From contig NZ_FMZO01000015.1 in the NCBI RefSeq assembly GCF_900101395.1, positions 1 through 64,000 on the forward strand: DNA of 64,000 nt, in the 5' to 3' direction. Positions 9,530 to 18,386 of this stretch are shown one piece after another (position 1 is the stretch's first letter; every line of letters begins with the position of its first letter). This DNA is from Niabella drilacis (GTDB taxonomy: Bacteria; Bacteroidota; Bacteroidia; Chitinophagales; Chitinophagaceae). The notes under the pieces were generated by a model. The model was not told the origin of the DNA. It saw only the letters and a program-made list of their open reading frames with translations, and ran no database searches. Position numbers and translations under genes: made by a program.

Positions 9530-10768
9530 ATGACAAATAAGAAAGAGACCAGTTATCCAAAAGAGAAGATCCGGATTTTGTTCCTGGAAAATATCAGTGA
9601 TTTTGCCGTTCAGCGTTTTAAAGATGAAGGCTATTCCAAAGTGGAAAAGTTGACAAAGGCGCTGACGGAAGAGGAGTTGATCAAGGAAATTAAAAACGTT
9701 CATATTCTTGGGATCCGCTCCAAAACGCGCATTACCAGGAAGGTATTGGATGCGGCTGAAAAGCTGCAGGCAATTGGCTGCTTTTGTATTGGTGTCAACC
9801 AGGTAGATCTTTCCGCTGCTACCGATAAAGGGATCGTGGTGTTTAACGCACCTTACAGCAACACCCGGTCGGTTGCCGAGTTGGTGATTGCCAATGCGGT
9901 AATGCTGATCCGCCGGCTGCCGGATAAGATCAAGGCCGCTCATGATGGGGTGTGGATGAAGGATTCTAAAGGCGCGTATGAGTTAAGAGGCAAAACATTA
10001 GGAATTATAGGTTATGGAAATATCGGCTCGCAGGTGAGCGTACTGGCGGAAGCGATGGGGATGAAAGTGCTGTTTTATGATGTGGAAACAAAGCTGCCGC
10101 TGGGGAATGCCAAGGACTCCAAAACACTGAAAGAACTGCTACAGCAGTCCGATGTGGTTACGCTTCATGTGCCGGATACGCCGCAAACACGGAACCTGAT
10201 CACGAAAAATAACCTCAAATATTTTAAGAAGAATGCGATCCTCATCAACTATGCAAGGGGAGAAGTGGTGAACCTGGACGATCTGAGCAAGGCGATGAAG
10301 GAAGGGCATATCAGTGGTGCGGCCCTGGATGTGTTCCCCTGGGAGCCTGAAAAGAACGGGGATAAATTTACCAGCCCGATGCAAAATATTCCCAATGTTA
10401 TTTTAACACCGCATATAGGGGGAAGCACGGAAGAGGCACAGGAAAATATTGGTGTGGATGTAAGCACCAAGCTGTTTAACTTTATTGAGAAAGGTATTTC
10501 GAACGGCTCGCATACCGTTCCGGCCCTGGCATTACCTTCACAGGAAGGCGTGCACCGGATCCTGCATATTCATTATAACCGGCCCGGGGTGCTTTCTGAG
10601 ATCAATACCCTGTTGTCCAACAACAATATCAACATCACCGGTCAGTATCTGAAAACAAATGATGAGATCGGGTATGTGGTGCTGGATGTAGAAAAAGGCG
10701 TATCGAAGAAGGCCGCGTCCATCCTGAATAATGTAAAGCACACGATCAAAACAAGATTGGTTTATTAG
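9530..10768 (+). CDS. serA: D-3-phosphoglycerate dehydrogenase
   Basis: The 412-residue product has the two-domain D-2-hydroxyacid dehydrogenase fold. The NAD-binding motif is GIIGYGNIGSQ, the catalytic histidine is in LTPHIGGSTEEAQ, and an arginine and glutamate lie in the expected places. A C-terminal ACT domain (HYNRPGVLSEINTLLSNNNI) is the serine-binding regulatory part, as in the E. coli-type enzyme. It oxidises 3-phosphoglycerate to 3-phosphohydroxypyruvate, the first step of serine synthesis. A GATATTTG sequence, one mismatch from the -7 consensus, lies 5 bases before the ATG. A strong terminator follows. Confidence 0.94.
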   Translation: MTNKKETSYPKEKIRILFLENISDFAVQRFKDEGYSKVEKLTKALTEEELIKEIKNVHILGIRSKTRITRKVLDAAEKLQAIGCFCIGVNQVDLSAATDKGIVVFNAPYSNTRSVAELVIANAVMLIRRLPDKIKAAHDGVWMKDSKGAYELRGKTLGIIGYGNIGSQVSVLAEAMGMKVLFYDVETKLPLGNAKDSKTLKELLQQSDVVTLHVPDTPQTRNLITKNNLKYFKKNAILINYARGEVVNLDDLSKAMKEGHISGAALDVFPWEPEKNGDKFTSPMQNIPNVILTPHIGGSTEEAQENIGVDVSTKLFNFIEKGISNGSHTVPALALPSQEGVHRILHIHYNRPGVLSEINTLLSNNNINITGQYLKTNDEIGYVVLDVEKGVSKKAASILNNVKHTIKTRLVY

Positions 10769-10785
10769 TTTTAATAAGCATCAGT

Positions 10786-10819
10786 AATTTAAAAGCCTCC
10801 ACTTGGAGGCTTTTAAATT
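10786..10819 (+). terminator. Rho-independent terminator after serA
   Basis: A perfect 15-bp stem (arms 10786-10800 and 10805-10819) closes a 4-base loop, with AAAAGCCTCC pairing with GGAGGCTTTT in its upper part, followed by T-rich sequence. It lies just after the serA stop codon. Confidence 0.85.
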
Positions 10820-11033
10820 TTATAATGAACCTGTATCAAAATTATTGTTCCAAACCTGCTGCCATGGTTGGTGTCCCCGCTATAGCCTTCAGGTCATGGT
10901 CCGGGCCCGTAGTTATCGTATGGTTTATAAGAACACCTGCCATCCGCTTAAGCGAAAAGGAACGCTTATATCGTTTATATGCGCGGATTCCCCGCCTGAA
11001 ATGATCCGTGCCCAAGACGTAACAAGGCGCAGT

Positions 11034-11059
11034 AAAAAGCCTCCGGTTGGAGGCTTTTT
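11034..11059 (-). terminator. Rho-independent terminator of pyk
   Basis: An 11-bp perfect stem with a 4-base loop (arms 11034-11044 and 11049-11059) ends in a run of five T on the minus strand. It begins two bases past the pyk stop codon. Its AAAAGCCTCC/GGAGGCTTTT core is the same as in the serA terminator 235 bp away. The sequence between the two hairpins holds no convincing gene. Confidence 0.85.
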
Positions 11060-11061
11060 GT

Positions 11062-12558
11062 TTATGGAACTTCGGTAACTTTTATCGTATTGGTATGTAG
11101 CTTCAAATGCACCGGTGTACTGCCCGTACTTACCGCGGTATCCCCGCGTTTGAGGAATCCATTCTTTTTGAGGATATTGATCTGATCCGCAAAAATGGTA
11201 TCCAGGTCGTGCTGGTCATCGTCGTAGAAAAAAGCACGGATGCCCCAGCTCAGGCTTAGCTGATCGATCAGCGTGTGGCTCTTGGTAAATACGTATAACG
11301 GCACTTTAGGGCGATAGCTGCTGAGCATAAACCCGGTATAGCCGCTTTGTGTCATCCCGATCAGTGCATCGGCCCTTGTATCCTTTGCCAGGTTGCAGGC
11401 ATTGTAACAAATAGCATCGCTGGAAAGGGAAGGTGAATGGGGCTGGGGCTGCAGCTCGTTGGCCAGGTCGTAGTGGTATTCTGTTTTTTCAATTTCAAGG
11501 ATGATCTTCCGCATGGTTTGTACCACCAGTGTGGGGTGCTTGCCACTTGCGGTTTCGGCACTCAGCATTACCGCATCCGTACCTTCCAGTACCGCATTGG
11601 CTACATCGGTGATTTCACTGCGGTTGGGTTTGGAGCGGTCGATCATGCTCTCCATCATCTGGGTGGCAACGATCACGGGTTTTGCACGATGAATGCATTT
11701 GCGGATAATGCTTTTCTGGATCAGGGGTACTTTCTCAACCGGGAGCTCCACGCCCAGGTCGCCCCGCGCAATCATAATACCATCGGAGGCATGAATGATC
11801 TCCCGGATATTGGGAATAGCTTCCGGCATTTCGATCTTCGCGATGATCTTGGATTTGCTTTTATGTTTGTCCAGGATCTTGCGAAGTTTTTTAATATCTT
11901 CTACCTGGCGCACAAATGAGAGGGCTACCCATCCCAGCTGTTCTGCTATAATAAAATCAAGGTCCTCAAGATCTTTGGGCGTTAAGGCAGGCAAAGAAAT
12001 TTTTGTATCCGGAAGATTCACTCCCTTTTTGGAAGACAGGAATCCGCCCAGCACTACTTCCACCTTCACATCATTGTTGGGGAGGATCTTCCGTACAATA
12101 ACTTCCAGCTTTCCGTCGTCGATCATTATTTTATTACCCACTTTTACATCCTTGTGAAAATTGGGGTAGGAGATATAGATCTTTTCCTTGGTCCCCACCA
12201 TTTTTTTATTGGTGAAGATGAAGGTATCGCCCGGCTCTACCATGATACCGCCGCCTTCCATTTCCCCTACACGGAGCTTGGGGCCCTGGAGGTCGCCCAG
12301 GATGGCTACGGTTGTGTGTTCTTTGCGGTTGATTTCCCGGATGTATTCGATGATCTGCTTTTTTTCCTCATGCACACCATGGGAAAAATTCAGGCGGAAA
12401 ACGTTTACGCCCGCTTTTACAAGGTCAAGTAACTTATCGTAAGTGTTGCAGGCCGGACCAACGGTAGCCACAATCTTTGTGCGGTTAAAGCTGTGATCCG
12501 TATCCTTGGAAACAGTGGTTGCCAGGGATTTCTTTCGAACTTTTTGCGTTTCTGTCAT
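11062..12558 (-). CDS. pyk: Pyruvate kinase
   Basis: The 498-residue product contains the pyruvate kinase barrel from TKIVATVGPACNTYDKLLDLVKAGVNVFRLNFSHG onward. The MIARGDLGVELP and IVATQMMESMI motifs of the active site are present, followed by a C-terminal allosteric-type domain. It makes pyruvate and ATP from phosphoenolpyruvate. The ATG at 12558 starts an extra ~25 residues before the conserved fold, which is common in the phylum. The upstream neighbour on the same strand is a phosphofructokinase, but a terminator lies between them, so they are likely separate transcripts. Confidence 0.95.
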   Translation of the reverse strand: MTETQKVRKKSLATTVSKDTDHSFNRTKIVATVGPACNTYDKLLDLVKAGVNVFRLNFSHGVHEEKKQIIEYIREINRKEHTTVAILGDLQGPKLRVGEMEGGGIMVEPGDTFIFTNKKMVGTKEKIYISYPNFHKDVKVGNKIMIDDGKLEVIVRKILPNNDVKVEVVLGGFLSSKKGVNLPDTKISLPALTPKDLEDLDFIIAEQLGWVALSFVRQVEDIKKLRKILDKHKSKSKIIAKIEMPEAIPNIREIIHASDGIMIARGDLGVELPVEKVPLIQKSIIRKCIHRAKPVIVATQMMESMIDRSKPNRSEITDVANAVLEGTDAVMLSAETASGKHPTLVVQTMRKIILEIEKTEYHYDLANELQPQPHSPSLSSDAICYNACNLAKDTRADALIGMTQSGYTGFMLSSYRPKVPLYVFTKSHTLIDQLSLSWGIRAFFYDDDQHDLDTIFADQINILKKNGFLKRGDTAVSTGSTPVHLKLHTNTIKVTEVP

Positions 12559-12641
12559 GTTTCGATTTCTAATGTTTATGCCCCGATATATGTCAGGATC
12601 GTATTGCTGATTTTGAACCGGAAGCTACAAATTAAAAACAA

Positions 12642-12666
12642 AAAACCGCGCAACAAAGGCGGTTTT
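12642..12666 (-). terminator. Rho-independent terminator of the phosphofructokinase gene
   Basis: An 8-bp stem AAAACCGC/GCGGTTTT with a 9-base loop follows the phosphofructokinase stop codon on the minus strand, with T-rich sequence after it. Confidence 0.75.
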
Positions 12667-12686
12667 AATTGTTTCAGGGTTTTATT

Positions 12687-13907
12687 TTAGTTCCACTCCA
12701 GTATGTTGTTGAACAGGTACTCCTCCGGATTTTCCAGGTACTTTTTAGCAGCGTCCCTGTCGGCTTCCGTTAAGTAGTGCAGGGCATGTGCAAATACGGT
12801 CTGTGCATCTGCGCTCTGCATATCGATCAGGCGTGGTTTTACCTTTCCTTTTTCGTCCGCAACATCTTTCAGATAAAGTGGGTTGATATTTCCGGTTGCG
12901 TCCGCTGTAACAACGGCGCCGGTAATACCCTGGTCAAAAAGTTTTTTAACACCCATTCCCAGGAAGGTACAGTATTCTAGGTCATAAGCCGTGGGCGCCA
13001 GGCAGCGCAGCTCGTATCCCAATTCTACCGGGCGGCTTTTTACCGGAATATTCAGCTTCTTTAATTCGTTCTGCAAAAGAATATTGTAGATATGTGCCTT
13101 GCTTACATTGCCCAGCTCCGGGTGCCCATGATCATCATAGGTGAACTGGATGCCGGATGCTTTAATGTCGTCATCACTCATGAAGTGGAAAACGCCTTCG
13201 CTTACTACTGCAACGCCGTAAGGGATCTCAAGGATGTTTCTTTTTACGATGGAAGAAACGATCAGCCTGGTGATCTTATCCAGGGTCAGCTTGGTCTTGT
13301 TAAACATTTCGGGGATCACGATCATGGGATAGTGGCAGGCTACGCCGATCCCGAATGCCAGGTGACCGGCTTCGCGTCCCATAGCAGAAACCACAAACCA
13401 GTTGCCGGAAGTACGGGCATCTTCATAAATGGTTTTACCCAGTTTTACCCCTTCTTCCCTTGCGCTCTGGTAGCCAAATGTGGGCTGGCCATAGGGCAGC
13501 GGCAGATCATTATCGATCGTTTTGGGAACGTGAATATTCTGAACAGGAACATTTTTATTCCTGAGGAAGGTTGCAATACGGTTGGCTGTGGAGGCTGTAT
13601 CATCACCGCCGATGGTTACCAGGAGCTGAATATTGTTCTTTTCGAAGAATTCGCTTGTAAACTCATCATCTTTGGGTTTGTACCGGCTCATACGGAGAAA
13701 AGAGCCTCCCCGGCTGAAAATATCGTCCGCAAGTTTGAAATCGATATCTGTGGTCAGTCCGTTACCGTTAAAAAGGTTTTTATATCCGTCGTGCAGGCCA
13801 ATTACCCGGTAGCCGTCTTTTAAAAACGATTTAGCTACAGAACCGATCACCGTGTTAATGCCAGGGGCAGGACCACCGCCCGCAAGAATTACAATACTTT
13901 TCTCCAT
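12687..13907 (-). CDS. PPi-dependent-type 6-phosphofructokinase
   Basis: The 406-residue product is a phosphofructokinase-family protein. At the two diagnostic sites it reads GGDDT (residues 100-104) and PKTIDND (128-134). ATP-dependent enzymes usually have GGDGS and PGTIDND; the Asp and Lys seen here are characteristic of pyrophosphate-dependent enzymes. It would convert fructose 6-phosphate to fructose 1,6-bisphosphate reversibly with PPi. I place the start at the ATG at 13907; the longer frame opens with a TTG two codons earlier. The nucleotide specificity is inferred from family rules, not shown. Confidence 0.85.
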   Translation of the reverse strand: MEKSIVILAGGGPAPGINTVIGSVAKSFLKDGYRVIGLHDGYKNLFNGNGLTTDIDFKLADDIFSRGGSFLRMSRYKPKDDEFTSEFFEKNNIQLLVTIGGDDTASTANRIATFLRNKNVPVQNIHVPKTIDNDLPLPYGQPTFGYQSAREEGVKLGKTIYEDARTSGNWFVVSAMGREAGHLAFGIGVACHYPMIVIPEMFNKTKLTLDKITRLIVSSIVKRNILEIPYGVAVVSEGVFHFMSDDDIKASGIQFTYDDHGHPELGNVSKAHIYNILLQNELKKLNIPVKSRPVELGYELRCLAPTAYDLEYCTFLGMGVKKLFDQGITGAVVTADATGNINPLYLKDVADEKGKVKPRLIDMQSADAQTVFAHALHYLTEADRDAAKKYLENPEEYLFNNILEWN

Positions 13908-13913
13908 ATACAA

Positions 13914-14560
13914 ATTATTATGACTTAAGTGCGCAAATATAAGTGAAATTGATTTTTATTCTGTTCTGTTTGCTGTTATTTAAAGATTATTAAAGCTTAA
14001 CGGTCGTTTGTGTAAAAATATTTAATTACGGGTACTGCAGACCACCCGGCCTGCATGGATACAGAAGGGCAGTGTGTATTATGAAAAAGACCTTAACAGG
14101 TGCTTCACGCGGCGGGTGTAAGGACCATTAAAAAGCCAGGCATAATGCGGTAGCTCCGGTTGCTGTTGCCTCCCGGAAGGGAATGATATCCCGTAACAGG
14201 GATCTGTAACTGGTCAAAAAGGATGGCCGGGATCATGGACCTGCAAGTTAAAACAGATCTGCTGCAATGCAAGAGGAGGCTGCTGGCCGTTTTAAACCCT
14301 CCGTTCACCGTTTTTATCCCAATTTTAAGGGTTTCGTGGCAAAAGGGTAGTTATTTTACAGGTTACTATTGCGGAATACCGGTATTATGAGGTGGATCCG
14401 CAAAGTTTTGGAAAAGCAAGGGGCTGCGGGCAAAAAAATCTTGCGCCGCTTCGCTGCAGGGATCATGGCAGTTCCAAATATTTGGAGTAAGTTTGGTATT
14501 ATAATAGCCGGGTATTATGAGAGGAATCATTACAGGCAGATCAAGCAAGTAAAACAAGGA
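13914..14560. other. Non-coding gap before the kinase/cell-wall cluster
   Basis: About 650 bases separate the divergent phosphofructokinase and kinase genes. An open frame on the + strand from 14369 runs into the kinase, but its first 64 codons have no resemblance to kinase N-termini. A related CCGG(G)TATTATGAG motif occurs twice (near 14387 and 14509). No clear TAnnTTTG box or riboswitch was recognised. The cluster promoter must lie here if the seven genes form one unit. Confidence 0.4.
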
Positions 14561-16078
14561 ATGGAGAATACAACCATTAATGGTTATAAGCTAAAGTACA
14601 AATTGGGCGAAGGGGGCATGGCCGAAGTGTGGTATGCAGAAAACTACCTGCAAAAGCCCGCTGCTGTAAAGGTCTTGCAAAAGCGTTTCTGCGGAATGCC
14701 CGAGGTGGTGAGCCGTTTTGAGAACGAGGCCCGGCTGATGGTGCATCTCAATCATCCGCATATCCGCAATATTTATGATTATTCCACGGTAGACGGATGC
14801 CCCTGCATGATCATGGAATACCTGGAAGGGAAGGACCTTTCCCAGCGGATGAAGGAGGGGATGCATTTTTCGAACCGGCAGCTGATCACCTGGTGGAACG
14901 ATCTTGTAGATGCGCTCCAGTATACCCACCGTAAGAACATTATCCACCGCGATATAAAGCCATCCAATCTTTTCCTGACGGAAGATGGAAAAATAAAGAT
15001 CCTGGATTTTGGTATTGCCAAGCTGCGCGACAATGTTACGGTTACGCAAACCGGTTCCAGGATGGGAACGCTGATGTACATGAGCCCGGAACAGGTGTAT
15101 GATGTTAAAACGCTTTCCTACAAAACGGATATCTATTCTCTTGCCGTTACCTTTTATCACCTGGTCAGCGGCGTAGCACCCTATGATGCTTCGAAAATCT
15201 CCGATTTTGAGATACAGGAAAATATCGTGCGCAGGCATATTGATACTACGGTGCTTCCCGATCCCTGGAAGGGCCTGCTGCCGTTGTATCTTGGGAAAAA
15301 CCCTGAGGACCGGAAGGAACTCCGGCGTATTGATGCAGATATAACAAAGAGCGACGAAACCATCGTATTTACGCCGGTACCCCCGCAACCCATTGAAACG
15401 ATCTATCCGCCGCTGTCCACACACCCGGCACAGAAAACAGGCTCCAACCGGTTCGGGTATATTTTTCTTGTTTTCCTGATCGTGACCGGTCTGATCGTTT
15501 TTGCGTTAAACAAAGACGGGATCTTATCGATGTTCGGTGTAAACCAGGATGCGAATAAACCGGTGGCGGAAAAGCCGGTACCAAAACCCCGTGTTAAAAA
15601 GCAGCCTCAACCAGTGCCTTCTGAGGACCTGAAAACGGATACCGTGGATGCCAGGAACGACACCATGACCTCCACCCAGGTGGTTACCAGCGAAGACCTT
15701 GGGCAAAAGGAAGCCGAAATCAGGAACCGGATCAATGATTATTACCGGATGCGGCAGGATTGCGGAAGCCTGTCCCGGTTTTTCCGGGATACCGTACAGC
15801 AATATTATAACCGGTCTGATGAGTTACTGACCCGCATCCAGAAGGAATGTGCGGCCTATCATGGAAAATGGCGGTTTACCGAAGCCGATATTAATAGTTC
15901 GTCGTATGTATTTACCTATAATCCCAACGGGAATACCTACGTGGATTTTAGTATGCTTTATAAGATAAAACAGAATGAAGCGGATGACTGGATCCCTTAC
16001 AATATCGATGTGTCAGTCGTTTTTGATCAGCAGATGAAGATCGTGCGGATCGTGGAACGGAGGATCGAGAAGCTTTAG
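14561..16078 (+). CDS. Transmembrane Ser/Thr protein kinase (PknB-like), first gene of the cell-wall signalling cluster
   Basis: The 505-residue product starts at the ATG at 14561, just before NGYKLKYKLGEGGMAEVW. The kinase domain covers about residues 5-265: glycine loop GEGGMAEV (16-23), catalytic Lys37 in AAVKV, HRD at 129-131, DFG at 149-151, and an MSPEQ (APE-type) motif. A single helix (FGYIFLVFLIVTGLIVFAL, about 298-316) places the C-terminal ~190 residues outside the membrane. That part contains a Pro/Lys-rich linker and a compact domain with many aromatic residues; it has no PASTA repeats. All catalytic residues are present. It heads a run of same-strand genes encoding FHA proteins, a PP2C phosphatase and a SEDS-PBP fusion, so those are likely targets. 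Confidence 0.9.
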   Translation: MENTTINGYKLKYKLGEGGMAEVWYAENYLQKPAAVKVLQKRFCGMPEVVSRFENEARLMVHLNHPHIRNIYDYSTVDGCPCMIMEYLEGKDLSQRMKEGMHFSNRQLITWWNDLVDALQYTHRKNIIHRDIKPSNLFLTEDGKIKILDFGIAKLRDNVTVTQTGSRMGTLMYMSPEQVYDVKTLSYKTDIYSLAVTFYHLVSGVAPYDASKISDFEIQENIVRRHIDTTVLPDPWKGLLPLYLGKNPEDRKELRRIDADITKSDETIVFTPVPPQPIETIYPPLSTHPAQKTGSNRFGYIFLVFLIVTGLIVFALNKDGILSMFGVNQDANKPVAEKPVPKPRVKKQPQPVPSEDLKTDTVDARNDTMTSTQVVTSEDLGQKEAEIRNRINDYYRMRQDCGSLSRFFRDTVQQYYNRSDELLTRIQKECAAYHGKWRFTEADINSSSYVFTYNPNGNTYVDFSMLYKIKQNEADDWIPYNIDVSVVFDQQMKIVRIVERRIEKL

Positions 16079-16145
16079 TGCGTGAATAGTGAACAGGCAA
16101 TAATGCAGGAGGGATGAAAACCTGTTAAAATTTCAAATTGAAAAT

Positions 16146-17093
16146 ATGTTTGATAAACTAAAAAGATGGCTGTTGCCGGATGAGGAAGAAGAGGAGGAGG
16201 TAAGGCTCACCAACCAGGCGCTGGTGGACCAGGTATTGGTATCGTTTAAAGAAACCATTGAACGGGAATCATTCAACAAACGGATGATGTATGATTGCAG
16301 CTACCTCATCCTGATGCGTCCGGAAGACTATAAACATGCGGAACTGCGGCTTGCCGGTATTACGGAAGGGGTACTGGATGAATTTTACGATTATATCAAC
16401 CAGCGTAAAGACCAGTATCCCCGTTACGAGCCCATCGGCAATTTCTGGGACTTTCAATATTGCCCTGCGGAGCGGGGGGTTGATAACCAGGAGATCGAGC
16501 CCGGAACCATCCAGGTTGTGAGCACGCCTACTTCGGAGAAATCATGGTCGGAGCTCTCTTCCGAGCATATAAAGGTTTCTGTAAGCAGCAAGCATTCCAA
16601 GTATTCCAAATACGATCTGAACCCCACTACCTTTTCCAATATTGATATTTTGTCGAAGGGACATTTCCGGGTAAAATTCCGGAAGGATTTCCTGGGGGAT
16701 TTTACATCCGTGCAGGCGCCCCCGGCGGGGTCGGCGAACAATGCTCCGGCAGACAAGCTGGCTACTATACAGTTCGTGCTCAATAAACAGCGTTATAGTT
16801 TTCCCATGCGGGAAAAACAGCTGAAGATCACAAAGGCTATTGACGGCATGACCAGTACGGCAACATTGCTGTGCATTAATGAGCCCAGCGGAAGCCTTCA
16901 AAAAGAGCATATCATGATCCGGTATGAAGAAGGAGCCCGGGCTTTTTATATTGCTCTGTTTGCAGATGCTTTTGTAAATGAACAAAGGCTGGAGCTGAGC
17001 AGGGTAGGCGAAAACCCGGTATGGCACCCGCTGAAAAGCGAGTCTACTATTGTATGCGGGATCTTTCAGCTGGATTTTAAGGCCGCTGTTTAA
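16146..17093 (+). CDS. FhaA-like protein (DUF3662-like N-terminus, divergent FHA-like C-terminus)
   Basis: The 315-residue product has no signal peptide. Residues about 20-110 (NQALVDQVLVSF, then a YLILMRPEDYKHAELRLAGI stretch and a DEFYDYINQR helix) are arranged like the N-terminal DUF3662 domain of mycobacterial FhaA. The last ~110 residues are beta-rich, with an IQFVLNKQRYSFPMREKQLKI start and a YIALFADAFVNEQRL segment resembling an FHA sandwich. The usual G-R and S-x-x-H phosphothreonine-binding residues are not evident. This makes it a possible scaffold that has lost phosphopeptide binding. The assignment rests on pattern and position between a kinase and a phosphatase; a structure prediction would settle it. 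Confidence 0.55.
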   Translation: MFDKLKRWLLPDEEEEEEVRLTNQALVDQVLVSFKETIERESFNKRMMYDCSYLILMRPEDYKHAELRLAGITEGVLDEFYDYINQRKDQYPRYEPIGNFWDFQYCPAERGVDNQEIEPGTIQVVSTPTSEKSWSELSSEHIKVSVSSKHSKYSKYDLNPTTFSNIDILSKGHFRVKFRKDFLGDFTSVQAPPAGSANNAPADKLATIQFVLNKQRYSFPMREKQLKITKAIDGMTSTATLLCINEPSGSLQKEHIMIRYEEGARAFYIALFADAFVNEQRLELSRVGENPVWHPLKSESTIVCGIFQLDFKAAV

Positions 17094-17199
17094 ATGTTCG
17101 CAGGCCTGAACCTTAACATCGGGGTCCTGCTCCTGGTACCGGATGCTGATCCTACTTAACCGCTCAATATTTTAACTCGTTAACTAAAATAAAACGTGT

Positions 17200-17268
17200 A
17201 TGCTGGGAACCGTAATGCTGATATTGATCATCCTGGTATTTCTGTTACAATCTAAAGTGAAATCATGA
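17200..17268 (+). CDS. 22-residue membrane peptide coupled to the PP2C gene
   Basis: ATG at 17200 opens a 22-codon frame that reads MLGTVMLILIILVFLLQSKV then KS and a TGA stop. It is almost entirely one hydrophobic helix with a short basic C-terminal end. Its TGA overlaps the ATG of the phosphatase gene in the four-base ATGA arrangement, which usually means translational coupling. It sits in an otherwise long gap between two cluster genes. It could be a real membrane microprotein that modulates the kinase, phosphatase or SEDS protein, or only a coupling leader. No homologue is known to me. Confidence 0.45.
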   Translation: MLGTVMLILIILVFLLQSKVKS

Positions 17269-18383
17269 GCAGGACGATTATTTTATACGGGCAAACAGAC
17301 CTGGGGCGCAAACGGGAAGAGAATGAAGATAATTTTATTGCGGTTCCCGGGCTTTGGGCAACTCCCTCACGCGCGCTGGCAGGAGCTATTGACGGCGTTG
17401 GCGGTTATGAAGGAGGGGCAGAAGCTGCGTTGATCGCAAAAGAGACCATTGAAGCGTATTTGCAGAACTTCAGTTTTGGGGCTCCGCGGCAATTGCTGAA
17501 AGAGGCCGCCATTACTGCCAATAATAAGGTGTTTGAACAACGGAAGGCAAACGAAGCACTAAACCGTATGAGCTGTGTGCTTTCAGTAGCAGTACTGGAT
17601 GCTGATAAGGAAATGATGTATGTGGCGCATGTGGGCGACAGCCGCGGCTATGTTTGCCGCAACGGCAGCATGCTGAAAATTACCCGCGACCATTCGTCTG
17701 TAGGAATGAAGGAGGACAGCGGGTATCTCACAGAGGCGGAAGCCATGCAGCATCCGCGCAGGAATGAGATCAGCAAGATGGTGGGCGAGCTGTTCCTGGA
17801 TGCGGAAGATTCTGATCATTATTTTGACATCGGGGAACACAGCTTTTTGCCGGATGATATCGCTTTGTTTTGCTCCGATGGACTTACGGATCTTGTTACC
17901 CAGGCTCAGATGAGCGCCATCTTATCCGCGCCCGGTACACTGCAGCAGAAGGCGCAGCAGCTGATCGATAAGGCCAATGAGCTGGGCGGAAAAGATAATA
18001 TTACCGTGGTATTGGCTACCTATACCATAGCAAAGAAGCCCGGGCGCAAAAAGACCGTAAAACAGGCCATTGAAATTCCTATTGCAAACCCCGAAACAGA
18101 AGCGATTATGCCTGCGTATCATCGCCCTCCCGTCAAAAAAAAAATAAGCATATTGCCGGTCATTATTGCATTGGTTGTAGGGTTTTTGCTGAACTGGACA
18201 GGAACGCGCTCTTTTTTTACCCGGCAGGAGACGCCGCCGGCGGTGCCGGATACATTACCGCTCCGGAACGATACATTGCCGGCGATGGATAGCGCAAGGT
18301 TACAGCAAATGGATACATTAATTAACGCAACGGATACTATTTACAGGGACAGTATCCGCCGTAATGCACTGCAAGGCTATTAA
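17265..18383 (+). CDS. PP2C-family Ser/Thr phosphatase with one membrane helix (PstP-like)
   Basis: The 372-residue product has a full PP2C domain in its first ~255 residues: REENEDNF (17-24), AIDGVGG (41-47), HVGDSRG (122-128), a RDHS motif, CSDGLTD (203-209) and GGKDNITVV (241-249). The metal-binding aspartates are all present. A basic linker and one helix (ISILPVIIALVVGFLLNW, about 294-311) follow, with ~60 Thr/Asp/Pro-rich residues outside. This topology matches mycobacterial PstP, which dephosphorylates the kinases and wall-synthesis proteins encoded beside it. The ATG overlaps the stop of the 22-residue frame, and the next gene starts three bases after its stop, so the genes are tightly linked. 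Confidence 0.92.
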   Translation: MSRTIILYGQTDLGRKREENEDNFIAVPGLWATPSRALAGAIDGVGGYEGGAEAALIAKETIEAYLQNFSFGAPRQLLKEAAITANNKVFEQRKANEALNRMSCVLSVAVLDADKEMMYVAHVGDSRGYVCRNGSMLKITRDHSSVGMKEDSGYLTEAEAMQHPRRNEISKMVGELFLDAEDSDHYFDIGEHSFLPDDIALFCSDGLTDLVTQAQMSAILSAPGTLQQKAQQLIDKANELGGKDNITVVLATYTIAKKPGRKKTVKQAIEIPIANPETEAIMPAYHRPPVKKKISILPVIIALVVGFLLNWTGTRSFFTRQETPPAVPDTLPLRNDTLPAMDSARLQQMDTLINATDTIYRDSIRRNALQGY

Positions 18384-18386
18384 CAG

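Noticed and set aside
9458-9943. 161-codon minus-strand frame across the serA start
   Set aside because: It is antisense to the conserved serA coding sequence and shows no family features.
10820-11033. Possible RNA gene between the two terminators
   Set aside because: No tRNA or known RNA fold could be recognised by eye, and no promoter box was evident.
14369-14560. 64-codon extension of the first kinase
   Set aside because: Sequence has no kinase resemblance; the kinase fold begins right after the ATG at 14561.
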